Assembly: GCF_000003815.2 (NCBI RefSeq)
Contig: NC_049989.1
Span: 12,401,276-12,465,275, forward strand
From: Branchiostoma floridae
Taxonomy: Eukaryota; Chordata; Leptocardii; Amphioxiformes; Branchiostomatidae
Direction of reading: 5' to 3'
DNA length: 64,000 nt
The notes under the pieces were generated by a model. It saw only the letters and a program-made list of their open reading frames with translations, had not been told where the DNA came from and made no database searches. The first letter of the stretch is position 1, and each line of letters opens with the position of its first letter. Position numbers and translations under genes: made by a program. Of this stretch, positions 45,196 to 58,200 are shown in pieces.

Positions 45196-45555
45196 AGTAA
45201 AGGTTCTTGCAAGGCACAACCAAGGACGTTTCGATGTCAATCAGACACCATCATCAGGGTAGAATGACTGGAAACTACTTCTTGCAGCTACTTATAGCCG
45301 ATATAGGTGGCGCTGCAGCAGCAAGAATGCCGTCCCAAACGTGGCTCAGCTGGTATTCCCCTCGTCTCTGTTCATGACTGGAGCTGATTTTGTGATCCAG
45401 ACTGCCTCCTTAATCCAGCGTGTCTTCTGTTTTCCTCCCTATAAGTAGCAGCAAGAAGTAGTTTCCAGTCATTCTACCCTGATGATGGTGTCTGATTGAC
45501 ATCGAAACGTCGGAAGTAAGAACTCCTTGGTTGTGCCAAAAGAACCTTACTTTAT
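45196..45555. mobile_element. Foldback element, arms of about 100 nt
   Basis: Left arm GACGTTTCGATGTCAATCAG ... ATGACTGGAAACTACTTCTT ... CTACTTATAG (about 45226-45298) is repeated inverted at 45440-45513. Outer words AAGGTTCTTGC/AAGAACCTT extend the pairing. The right end also occurs alone at 26381-26447. Confidence 0.82.
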
Positions 45556-45700
45556 GAATAATTGCCAACCAAGTTATTTACGCGGGTGTGCATATAGCTA
45601 TCTCACAATAAGGGGATTCGTGGTTCTAGCTGCACTTGCGCAAGGTCAAAGCTGAAGGCCGTTAAATTATAAACCTTTCTTGTCTCTACCATGCTTTACA

Positions 45701-45809
45701 TACTATCCAAGCTGAGGTTGAATCGCGCAGATATAGTAGTAGTCGGGCGCCCGTGTAATTTTTCCGACTACTACTATATCTGCGCGATTCAACCTCTGCT
45801 TGGCGAGTA
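45701..45809. mobile_element. Hairpin MITE, TIR TACTCTCCAAGCAGAGG family
   Basis: TACTATCCAAGCTGAGGTTG and CAACCTCTGCTTGGCGAGTA bound a near-perfect hairpin with inner arms AATCGCGCAGATATAGTAGT. Confidence 0.82.
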
Positions 45810-46358
45810 GCTTTACATACATGCACAGACATTCTATTTCTGTTTCGGGGTCATTCACCTTTGACATATTACTTAAAATGCATCACATTGCGCATGCGCT
45901 GTTGGAGTCATGAAACCACACCCTACAAGATAATTGAAGTGAATATAGATATGTTTCATTTGTGCATTTGTTTTTTCCGGTTGAATATCTCATAAACTTT
46001 CATTCTTTTCAAAAAGGTACTTTTCACTACTTTTTTTCAACCTCGGCATTTTTTCTTCTAATTCAACTATGATGATAGCTCCTAATGTATCTTAGTGTCT
46101 GCCATACATAGACCATTTGTCTACACTTGTTTTATGGGGAAAAAATCAGAATTAATCAGATGGAAAATCTTTCTGATACAGTTTAAACTCTTATATTTGA
46201 GGTTTCGGTGAGGTATCATCAGAAGGTGTGACTTTTAAAAATAAAGGGGTATAATTTCGTTTCCTAAACTAGAACAGAACGTATTGGTCGTGTAGAGAAA
46301 ACAGTTGTGATAGGTGGACCTTCGATATAGCCGGTATAACCGCCCTTCGGTGTCGTAA

Positions 46359-46590
46359 TACCCCTGTCACATTATCCACGATCTTCGGGCGTATCGATGG
46401 AAGATCGGCCATATTTAAGATCGACAGAGGGTTGCGCGTATTTTTCACCAGAAAACCGTCCCTGTTACATAAAAGCCATACTTTATACCTTCTACAGTTG
46501 TTGTGCAATAAAGTTTTAATTATAAGCGAGGCTTGGGCGATTGTCGCAGAATCGTCGTCCGATTGATTATCGCCAAATGTGACAGGGGTA
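46359..46590. mobile_element. TIR element, TACCCCTGTCACAT
   Basis: TACCCCTGTCACAT at 46359 and ATGTGACAGGGGTA ending at 46590. The interior has no coding capacity. It resembles in design the element at 34590. Confidence 0.75.
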
Positions 46591-46915
46591 TAACTCACCA
46601 GGTTCGCAGGCACACGATGCGCGGCAGCAACTGGTTATATTACACTTAATGACCTGTCACACATTTGCAAACCTAGTAGTCTCTACCAGACTCCATAGGT
46701 CGCTAGGAAAACCATAGAAATTGAACAAATAGAGGTAAGCTGCCGGCCAGAGAAGTACAGCCGGCTAGGGAACAGCTTGTGACCTACGTAGTGAGGAAAT
46801 GATTGTTCCGCCCGGCTGACTCCCCTAGTGTACTATGACTCTATTTGTCCAATTTCTACAATTAGTCCACCGATCTACGAAGCCTGGTAGAGACGTCTAC
46901 AAATCTTGTACAATT

Positions 46916-49900
46916 TCAGTTCTGCTCGTCGTCCCATAGAGTCAAGTCCACTTGACTTTCAGAGGTAGACGTTTGGGTTCTTCTGAGGAAACCCTGTCCA
47001 AACATACGACCGCGCGTGCAGTACCCGTGAGGGGACGAGGTAAAATTAGGCTTCCTTTGGTTATCATGTCTCTCTGTCTCGGTGTTAGCACGAAACATTT
47101 GACCTTCTGGCTCATCTGGTGCTCGGGTCTCATCGGGAATATCCGTACTCGTTCGGCCATCATCGTCGGTTTCCGGGGATGACTCTTCCTCCACAACCGG
47201 AAGCGCGCCAACCTTCCGCCTAACCGCTTCGGAGTCATCCGTGAAGCTTTCCACCGTCGACTGTGAGGACGATCTGCGAAGACGTCGTGAAGAAACGTCA
47301 AGAGATACTACGGAAATCTTGGACCGACTCTTGGGCGGGATCTTGTTGTGGAGGTCAGACCGCTTTTTCTTCGACTTCCTCTGTCTGTAGACAGGGATGA
47401 CGGCAAAGAACAGGAAGATGAGGAAGCCCTGGATGGAGTTGGTGACGGCGAAGATGTACTGGAAGACCAGGCGAGCGCCCCCAACGGTGAAGCTTCCAAA
47501 GAGATAGGTGAGACCTATGGAAACGCACAATGTTGTAACGGTTACTGTTACTGATGAAAGATAGTGGATGCTATCTGAGATGTCTAACCGTTTAAAAATC
47601 ATACCCGGTTGCTTGAGTGACTGCTATTTTGCAATCGCGGTAACGCTTGCGCTGTAGTGTTACCGTTTACAGACCTTACATTCCTACATCAAACAAACGT
47701 TTGAAAATGTGTCAAATAGGCTAAAAGCGAGGCAAGGCAAGAGTGCCTCACGGTTTGATGGTGACTACTATTAGAAACAGGCCGAATTTTGTAAGACACA
47801 TTCACGACTCACCTCACCTCACCTCAGCTCACCGGTCACATAGCCTCATCGGCCGTAGGGGCAGCAATGCCATCAACATGGACGACTATCTCCAGAATAT
47901 TCTTAGTTTCAAATAGTACGACAATCGTACGCAAATATGACCAGGCCCATACCGGAGGCTGTAAAAATTATTCAAAGTGATATCGATAATTCCTTACCAA
48001 GTAGGACCATGAGCCCGATGGCACTCCGCGCCTCTCTGACGCGGTCCTTGCGGCGGGTGGTGAACCCGTCCCCGGGAACCTTCCGCACCAGCACCGCTCG
48101 GATCACCAGACAGAAGATGGCGCTGTTGAACACCACGATGATCATGGAGGGCACAAAGAACGTCGCGAAGAACACAGCGGCGTCAGAGATCCAACATCTG
48201 GAGCAAGAAGCGTGAGAACAAAATTACACTACTCCTTCCTAGCAACGAAAGCTTCCTGCTACCACAAAGTCATTTGAAGACTTTAAGGTACAAAAACTGG
48301 ATTAACTGCTGCTGTACCATGGTTACACACTTGGGGGCACTTGAGGCTCTTAATTTATGCTGACCACAAATATCCCCAAAACAGACACATACGCGCGCAC
48401 TCACACAAACATACACACAAACAAAAAAATACAACATCTCCCTTTTTTCACTGAGGATACAACACATCGTCACACATCTGACGATTGTGTAGAATAATAT
48501 ACATTCTACTATATCTGAAAAGCTAGGAGAGGTTGAAGTAAATAAAGCTAGCGTGCCTTATATTCGTTATCTTTGAACATATTTTGTTGTGACCTGGTCA
48601 GTATGGCAAAAAAGGTCTTCATTTATCATTTTATTGTTTTATCTAATTGATGTCTTTATATTCCAACCTTCATCCTATTTCGTACACATGATCATGATAT
48701 ACATCTCTTTTTTACATTTCATTAGTCACCTCTGCATAAAAAATCACAATGACTTGAATGCCTTCGTGTCCTTCTTACCTGTCATCCGCTCCGTAAGAGT
48801 CCCAGCGAAGTGAGACAGATGCGGTAACTACGATGGCCGGAACAACTGCAGAAGTAGGAACATTTGTAATCTGTATACCGCTTCACATCAATACACAACT
48901 CGAGCTTGTATCTGTTTCTTGTACATTTTCAACAAAGCACATGGCTCTTAAAAAATGTGGCCATGAACATAATGACGACCAGAGGCTATCTCTGGCCTAG
49001 GATGGCGACGAGATTAAACCAGATTTCGATATCGTGAACCCGTAATTATATGAAAACTGCAATATTGTGACAATTAGTGTATGGCCAGCAGTTTAAAATA
49101 TCTCTTACCCCAGGCTGTGACACAGGATTTGCAGAAGAAGAACCGAGGTGGTGTCAGGACAACTTTGACCAGGTTCTGGTACATCAGTAGTGCCTCCACT
49201 GCCATCCATGCTAGCGATACCTGCAATAACGGATAGCAAAATGGAACCAAAATAAAGTGAAAAATAAAGTGTTGCTATCAAAAGTTGTAGAAAGACGATT
49301 TAAAGGCAAAGCGTATCTGAATAATTTTGCCACTGTAGGTGGCAGTTTGGCCAAGAACTCTCTATTGGTTATGGCGTTAGGCGACAGAGAGAAAGTTAAA
49401 GTAAAGGAAAATATAATTTTACGTCAATAGAACACAATATGAATGAGAAACAAAATAATACAGGTACATTACTGTTTAAGCTTATGTAAAGACACAGACC
49501 AGCAACACTACCTCCCCGTGAATGAGTAGCATCTTCCATTGACCCCATGACCTGTCATGTCTGATACTTTCCATCACTCGAAAGCTTGACCTATGCGGTG
49601 ACACCATCTTCCCACTCACTTCCTTTCACTCTACGTATTTTAAAATAATCCAGGAGACACACAAACATACACACCGAAAACAAATCTTCTGTACACGGAG
49701 TTGATAAACCTTTATCCCAATCAGTTACCGAAGATAACGATATAGAAAATGATGTATGTTACCGTACCAGTAAGAAGTACTGAATGAGCGCGGCCTGTAC
49801 TCCACACACCACCCTGCTGTCTGTCTGCTTCACGCCGACCTGTAGACTCACCATGGCCAGCAGCATGGCTGCGCTCAGGTTAATGTGACAGGGCGTGGTC

Positions 49901-50278
49901 TTCAGTTGGCGCAGACTCCTGGGGGAAGCACAGTTCACAAGAAACACTTCAAACAAACGACGGAATTTGCACTTTCGCAGAGATCAGAACCCATGTGCGA
50001 CGACAGGACATCTGGGCAATCTGTCAAAGGTACTCGTAAATGATCTGAAAATGCCATCTTGACATTGTTATCGAAACAATGGTCGAGATAAGGACTTGCC
50101 TAGAATTCCAACTATATGCTCATCGTATGAAGATTGTTCAACCATGAGTGTATGTGTGTGTGTGTGTTTGTGCTTGCATGTGTGTGTGTGTGCGCGTGTC
50201 TGCGCGTGTCTGCGCGTGTGTGTGGGTGTGTGCGCGTGTCTGCGCGCGCGTGTGTGTGTGTGTGCGCGCGCGCGTGTG

Positions 50279-50323
<45 letters not shown>

Positions 50324-50561
50324 ATAAGACGTGTATGCGCGCGCGCGGGTGTGTGTGTGTGCATGCGTGTGTATGTGTATGTGTGTTGCCTGTTGGTGCG
50401 TGCAGGTGTGAGTTTCAATCTACGGACCTGACGAACAGAAGCGCCACCAGTGTACCGATGAGTCCGGCCATGGACAGTCCGCAGCCCAGCCAGGAGATCC
50501 AGTTCAGCGCCGTGCGGTGTTCCACCGGTAACGGTCCGGCACCCAACTGGTCAGCAATGTC
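46916..50561 (-). other. Seven-transmembrane exons and cytoplasmic tail of the adhesion GPCR
   Basis: TM1 in 50561-50428 ([20 protein letters not shown]); TM2 in 49918-49768 ([20 protein letters not shown]); TM3 in 49220-49109 ([20 protein letters not shown]); TM4 across 48845 ([11 protein letters not shown]); TM5 in 48197-47998 ([20 protein letters not shown]); TM6-TM7 in 47550-46916 (GLTYLFGSF ... [16 protein letters not shown]). Conserved Cys residues in the first and second extracellular loops are present (VVCG and DRCWI). The tail begins RQRKSKKKR and carries Ser/Arg and acidic clusters. Confidence 0.88.
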
Positions 50562-52258
50562 CTGAGCGTGGACAAGAAAAAAGATACACATCTTCATTGA
50601 GATCATAGATATCTCACCTCACCTCACTCACCTCACCGGTCCCATAGCCTCACCGGCCGTAGGGGCAGCAATGCCATCAACGTAAGTTTTCCATCTCCTT
50701 CTATCTCACTGTCTGTAATTATACTATAACTGTTTATTGGTAAGTCTCATTGGAGATATATTACAACCATTTTATTCCCGAACAAGGGCTTGATTACATT
50801 TCTTGATGGCTCAATGGCCAGCAATATCATTCCATCCTTTAATATGTTTCCAGGTATGTTTCAAGAAAATTATTTTCCGATGACAGTTTCCTTCTTCAAC
50901 TACCTCCATTCAATATTAGAAGGTTTTCGAAAAACCAGTCGAGTAAAGACGTACCATTATCAAGGCAAAGTTAGTCAGGTGGTTACAATGGCATTCCGTG
51001 ACGTCATCGACGGTTTGGTGTACCCAGCATCCTTCAGTTGACCAAGCTCCTGCGCCACCTGTCGGAAGAACCAAACATAGTTCTTGTCAGCTCCCACTAC
51101 AGTGCTTAAATGTATTGCAATCACAATGTCATCACGAACACCCTTCAATATTAGAACATCATGTTTACCGCAGCAAACGTTGGCAGTGGTAGCACCAGCA
51201 CCCCTAGTATAATTGCAGTTCCGAACTACACGTTCCATGCAGTTGTAAGACAAGGCAAATCTCCGAAGATTTTTAATATTATATATAAGCAAAAAAAACA
51301 CGGAAAACCAACATCAACTGGAAAGTCTTAAATGTTCCCTACCGGCGGCATCGAAGTCCCAGAACACGCACGTGGGAGTTCGCCCCTTCTGTAAATTAAA
51401 ACGGAAAAACATCCCATAACAGCCAATATCAATACTAGTAAAACGTCTTGTTGCAAACATTTTCCCGACTCTGTTAACGTTGGTTTCAGTACAGCTCAAG
51501 TCCAGAAGGAAAACTCTGGACTTGAGCCAACCACATTTCCTGTGACCTTTCAGGCATCTTTGACCTACTGCACCCTGCTAATGTCCACAAGGTGCCTAGC
51601 ATTCAAATGCAGATTGCAGATCTAGAACTGCGAATACCCAGAAAAACAAACAAACAAACACACCCGAAAAAAAAGCACCAACTGATTACAATACCTCAGC
51701 TTTCAATGAGGTAACAAAACATTTCTTAATGTTCCCAACTGGCTTGCGTAAATCCACGACTTTTACCATCTTATGTTTGAGGATAATGACCACGGGTTCC
51801 GTCAGGTTCCTCACACATCGTCCCTGTACTTTGCTGGCCAGTACCCTGCTGCCGATCTTCATCTGGCGGCCCTCCTCTAGAAGCGACGCCGAACCCGGGC
51901 CTCCGTAGCTCTCGTGAGAATTTGTGCGGTTGCGTAAGTCGTTTTGTCCGTTGATGTCGGAAGGGAAGAGCCGGTCGTTCTCGTAGAGTACGAACTGGAT
52001 GGCCTGCGAGTTGTGGCTGTGGTTCCACGAGCAGTTTACATCAAGTGTATCCCTGGAATTTCAAATGTCAAAACAAGAATTGTTATCGTATCTCTATGAT
52101 GAATTACATGTGGAATATGCAAAGGTGTACGTCCTATTGCTATACGTTAAAAACCGCTTGGAAGGTCCACAATAAAACTTGTCTTTTGCTTTGACCTGAC
52201 ATCTACTCACACACTAGATGTCGTAACGATCTACCCACAGTTTCTCGACTTATGCTAT

Positions 52259-52292
<34 letters not shown>

Positions 52293-55200
52293 ACACAGAG
52301 AGAGAGAGAGAGAGACAGACAGACACACACACACATACATACATACACACACGCCCTGCCCAACACACACACACACACATACACACAGCCATACAAACAC
52401 ACACACAACCACAGAAATCATAACCTTCTTCCTAATGTAAAAATGCATCATCACACCGGTACCTGACATCGGAATCATCAAAGACAGCATGTGGGATGAA
52501 GATGAGTTCGCTCAGCACGGAGATGTCTATCCGCTCCACTGTCTCCTGTAGGTCCCCTGGGATCGTCTGGAACACGTGGTCCCTTAGCGTCATGTTTCCT
52601 TCGGATGAAATACATTTTTATATTCATGATAGATTAACTTTTGTAAAATTGGTCCAACGATTGAAGAACACATTTGACATATTTACTCCATTACTACATG
52701 ACCTGATCTAAATCAAATCTTGGTTAGGATAGCCGCTATATAAAAACGCCACATTTCCAAACTCGGTCGGCGCCCGGTCGGGCTATTTGTGGAAACGAAA
52801 AATAGAATACTGTAAATGCAGAAACTTTCGCGGTGGTTTAATGTTCGCGGTTTTCGCGGCGGCCGCTTCACCGCGAATTTAAAATCACCGCGACTATTTT
52901 TCCATAACAGTAAGAGACTACAGTGCATGGTGCTACCGTGAAATTAAAACCACCGCGAACTTAACAGTATACCCAAATACTGCCCATGACTATTCCCTTT
53001 ACGTCTTGTGTAGCTCGGTATCTTTTATATCGTACATTTCGTTGCTGAAAGCTGCCCGGTCGGGCCCCGGTTTGGAAATATGACGTTGTCCTTTAAGTCA
53101 AACTTGCATGAATCTTCATTCGAGTAACCAAACGGAACCTTTACGCGCGCTTAAAGGTATGCTGAAAGATCCGAATCTGTGTACTGTAAATGCATTGAAG
53201 TTCTCGGGGATTTCATTTCGCGGTAGCGGGAAAAAGGTCTTTTCGCGGTGGATATAAGTTGGCGGTAACACCATAGACTGCAGTCTAATACCATAAATGA
53301 AAAATGTTCTCGGTGGTTTTAAGTTCGCGTTGAAGTGGTCACCGCGAAAACCGCGAACATTAATCCACCGCGAACATTTCTGCATTTACAGTACTTGGTG
53401 TAATGTAATTTATACCTGACCCTCCGTGATCCGTGCAGTTGGTGAGGTTGGACGGATTGTGTAGAGACACGAAGGTCATACCGGGAAACGCCTGGGGTTC
53501 AACCTGCAAGGCAAAACATATCGTGATGTTGTCACTTTGAATAGGCTACAGGTTGTTTCGCAACAATGTCAGTTCGCAACAAGACGAGTCTTTTCGCAAC
53601 AAGGTACAAGTCTTTTTTGCAGAAAGGTACAAGTCGTTTTGCAACATTTAAATGTTATTAATCTTGACAGCCTAATAGTATTAGAAATCGGGTTCCTAAC
53701 ATAATTATACCCCTACCTGTGCACGCCGCGTATGAAACTGTACCGACTGCCGCTGGGGTTGTCTTTCGCACCCGGTAAGATTTTTACGCGGGAGGAGTAT
53801 AATTATGTTAGGAATACGATTTCTAATACTATTAGGCTATTAGGCTATATCAAGATTAGTACCATTCAAATGATTCGAAACGACTTGTGCCTTGTTGCGA
53901 AAAGACTTGCCTTGTTGCGAACTGACGGTTGCGAGCTGACATTGTTGCGAAACAACCTGTTACATTTGAATATCGTTAAGTCTCTGGATAACAGATGCAT
54001 GCCTTTATGCATAAAAAGACATTCCTGTATATATATATAATCACATTCGACGTTTCAGTGACCATCTGTCACCTTCCTCATTGAATGAAATACTGACTTG
54101 TTCTACTCCACACTGCAGCTAGGTGTCGCTGCTAACATTGCAGTTCCAAACATAAAGAATTGTCACACGTGCAAAGATGAATATTGTCATGTATAAAAAG
54201 ATAGAATCTTATCCAGCAGCGATGAATAAGGAAATTAAAGAACTGCCAGATACACCAGGTACAAATAGTAAATGATAAAGGAATGATAAACAAATACAAA
54301 GGCAAATTTCAGGTGACCAAATGCGCCATTTTGCGAATGCCTGGTGCAATTTGGCACTGTCCAATTATGCATTACCTTCTCTATGTTGACGACGACATTG
54401 TCCGTCACCACTGAGTATGACGTCATGTTGTCTGTCATGGCGTCATCCACGATTGTGTTGATCAACAGGATCAGACTGGAAGGACAAGATAATACTGTAA
54501 ATGCATTTAAGTTCGCGAGGATTTAATTTCGCGGCAGCGGGGAAAAGGACTTTTCGCGGCGGTTTTAATTTCGCGGTAGCACCATGTTCTGTAGGATTTT
54601 ACTGCCATGGAAAATTGTTCGCGGAATCGCGGTAGTTTTAATTTCGCTGTGAAGTGTCCACCGCAAAAACCGCGAAGATAAAACCACCGCGAACATTTCG
54701 GCATTTTACAGTATGTCAAACCAAAAACAAGTCTAGCTGCTATTACAGTATTGCTGCAAAATATGGAGAAGTCTATATGGATCTTACCTTTTAAATCAAT
54801 ATTATCTATCTGAAAATGGGTGAACCATTGGAGATGTCCTTTTTAGATTGTTTGGTCATTATGTCATCATTGTCAAAACAATTTTCGACAAAAAACAACT
54901 AACCGACGCGCTTCTTCCAAGCTCAGCGCTCCATGGGACGATCCCACAAGACTGCTGATCGTCTCAATGAGAGTGGAGGCGATCTTGAAAAAAAATACGT
55001 AAGTAATTCAATCATACGCCAGTATCATACCTGGTGACTGATGCAAGGAAGTCCCTATGACTTAGCATATTTAAAGAATGAGAACGGGCAACCAACACAA
55101 TCCAAAACAAGGTAGCGTTCGAAGATCTTCGGAATATGATTCTTGGTAAACATTTTGTTTGATTCATTATTTTCAATTTGTCGCTAATTCTTTTTGTGCA

Positions 55201-58200
55201 TTTTTTCTGTTAGACAGTGGAACCAAAATCTGAACTCCGGCCAAACCAGCCTTCCCATCCTGTCAGTTTGTGGTTACACTATCTTCCGCCTCGCATTCTG
55301 TCACTACAGACAAACACCAGGAAAAAAACAAATACACAGGCCGACAAAAATACCTCCGTTGTTATGAACTTCAAGGTAAACATTGCGAGGTTTACAAGCG
55401 AGAGGGATTTATGAAATATCATACAATAATATAACATAAGGATCAGTTTTACCTCTGGGGTGTAGATCTTGTCCACCTTGTGCGCAGTCTCAAACATGTT
55501 GAGGGTCAGTTCTACATCCGGGGTCTTGATGTTACCAAGGTCACCGGTCACGTGTTCTATGCTTGATATAAACGCCTCCACCCTAGCGCTGTCTGATAGA
55601 ATCTGTTGAAGTATGATCAGACGTTTGAGCATAAAAATCAAAAGTCTCTTGTGTCTTGTTGAGCTAAATATAAGTGAAGTGACCTGCTTTTGGATATGTT
55701 AGGGTAAGTATAACACTTGGCTCTACCAAATAGGTGTAAACCAAACCAAGGAGGTTATATTATATAAGCCTCCTTGAGCAGACACATAATATTACTAGTA
55801 GCTAGAAGTGGTACTGAAGCGCCGACTAGTAATCTATGATTGTACTGCAGCCTTGAAACTGTACTCTGGACGGAAACCTGATGTTGACCGAACTCTTTAA
55901 ACTGTCTGGCTAGACTCCGGCCCATAACTGGGACTGAAACATGATAGCGATCGAAATGTGCTATGTACAATTCCAACATAGTAGCGCCCGTCGATGTTAT
56001 CATGAACGTAAAATAAAAGAGCTCACGTTGTACAGGTCCTCGAACGGCGCGCTGTCCTTGGAGCGGCACATCCAGGTCATGGGCTCTGTCCAGCTGACCG
56101 TGCCATCCTCGTTCTGAACACACTTCCGGCTGGCCCTGCGCAGGAGCAGCTCCATGTGTAACAACACGTTAGCGAAGTTTTCCCACGTCACCTAGGTCAA
56201 CAGACGAAACTTTATAATTGCCAGCGAGCAAGACATAAAGTATTGCGGTACATATGTACCAGTATTGCTGCTATAACCCCTTTCCACTAGGACGGCGCTC
56301 TTGCCGCGCTCTCTGTGACATATCGGTCAACGAATTCTATACAAAAGAAACTAGTATTTTTACACTCGGTGTGTTTTGTTGTCTTCTCAGTCACTCTGTT
56401 ACGTTTTGTATGATATACCCAGTGTGAAAGTGAAGGTTAAACATATCCTATTTAGGTCGCAGTGAGAGCGCAGCATGATCGCCGCCTAGTGGAAAGGGCC
56501 GGGGGCCTAACGATTATTGTGCAAACTGATGGACGTAGAGTAAACTGCAATGATGGAACTACCAACTACTAACAGGTATCAAATACTAGTACTAGCACAG
56601 CAAAGGAAACAAAATAGTACCATAACAATGTCCCAAGTACCGGATTATTAACCCGAATTGCACCTTCTTCGGTATCGTTTAACCAACTACTTTGCACATT
56701 GAAGTCGTTTGTTAGCCTTTGTAATTGGGTGACGTGACATTCTATTTACTTAGGTACGTGGCAAGGCTTCGATTGATAAACTTTTATGTATGCCAACCTT
56801 GTTTCTCGGTGGAGGTTCTTGATCTTGAGTCTGGTTGGTCGTCTCGCTACTGTTGAAGCTCTCCACTTCTACATTACCTCCATGGTCAGACGTGCTAAAA
56901 TGGCCCAGATGTCGGGGTCGTACCTCCGGTCGACGGATGACGATCCGTTCGGCTCCCTCCTCAGACCACCGCCGTCTGCGATGCTTTGCCTCCTCGCCTG
57001 TCTTGTTGAGGATGCTCTCGAAGAACTCCTTCCCTTCCTTGTACAAATCGCTTTCCACGAAGTTGTCCAAGCTGCTAGTCCAGAGCGCGTTGAGGAAGTT
57101 GTCGGTTAGACTGGTGCCGTTGTAGTTCTCCACGGGAATCTCTTGATGCTGGAAGACTCCGAGAGAGATGTCCAGGATGAGGTCGCGGATGAGGCGGGCG
57201 GAGGGAAGGATGGAGCCGTAGGGACAGTCAGCAAGAGCCGGGAAACCTGCTAGCGTCAGCGGCCATCTGAATATACCTGTTGGTAACATAGTAAAAGGTA
57301 TTCTTAGCCGTCATTAATTTGTGCTTGCTCTATTGTGTCTTCATTTTTCTGCAACTCTCAAGTGACTGATATTAAAGAACTATAGAATCAGCATGACATC
57401 ATGATGATTTACGGAGTAAATGTGGCGTACTGATTATTTCTTCACGTCAAGAAAAACTTTCTCGAAAACCGCAAAATGAAAGAAAATCGTTGTAGTTCAG
57501 GCAAATAAAAAATATACCGTGGTGACAATTCCTCATTGTTGCTGGAAATCTAAATAGAATAAACCAAAATATTTGTTTTGCTCTGTATTTGCTACAACGA
57601 AGGGTTGGTAATTTTCTAATGAAGAAAAACGAATACCTCACCTTTCCTGTTTTCTTCTATAAACGTTGTCTCAGGCGGACACACGTTACGCTTCATCCAC
57701 TGCACGGTGGAGTTCAGGTACATGGTGAAGTACTGCTCTAGCAGCGCCATCTGCGACAAGAAGATGTACTGCATGTTAGTTTTGGCATTTTGATATCCCT
57801 CAGCAAAACAATAAGGAGATTCGTGCTTATTTACGCTTTAATACGCATGCGCAGCGAAATGCATTATGGGTAATATGTCAAAGGTGAAGGCCCCTGATAC
57901 ATAGGAAAAACGTTCTACATTGTTAAATGCAAATCTACCAACAGACTCTGGACAGGTATAGGACATTATACAAAAGAGCTGTTTACGTTTAAGTTAGGGG
58001 TATTGACCTTTGACATATACATGTATTACCCAGAAAGCATTTCGTTTCTCATGCGTCCTTAGAACCATGATCATCCTTAAGATAACAGTAAGACGGGTGT
58101 TAAACGTTGTGTTGAAAAAAAGTTTGTTTTTTTGCACATTGATAAGTAAACTTCTTTCTTGTCCTTTCCCCACGACCTCTAACTTGACTAAAATCTCTTC

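Larger units (their letters stand above)
43149..46915. other. Mostly transposon-derived and repeat sequence
   Basis: Contains an inverted-repeat element (43334-43636), two copies of a short repeat sharing GACGACACTTCGAGTTC and GCCATATTGTTTTCTGATGA (44558 and 44668), an AT microsatellite, a foldback element, a hairpin MITE and a TIR element. A possible terminal exon (CTTGCAG acceptor, 44201-44414, ending IKICIQDNQGG) is noted with low confidence. Confidence 0.6.

Noticed and set aside
50068-50565. Open frames over 50.07-50.57 kb
   Set aside because: Most of the length is a TG microsatellite; only the minus-strand GPCR exon at 50428-50561 is coding.
50975-51301. Minus-strand frame containing [19 protein letters not shown] as the GPS exon
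   Set aside because: The genuine GPS is read in another frame at 51049-50955 (WSTEGC ... CHCNHLTNF) with correct splice sites and phases.
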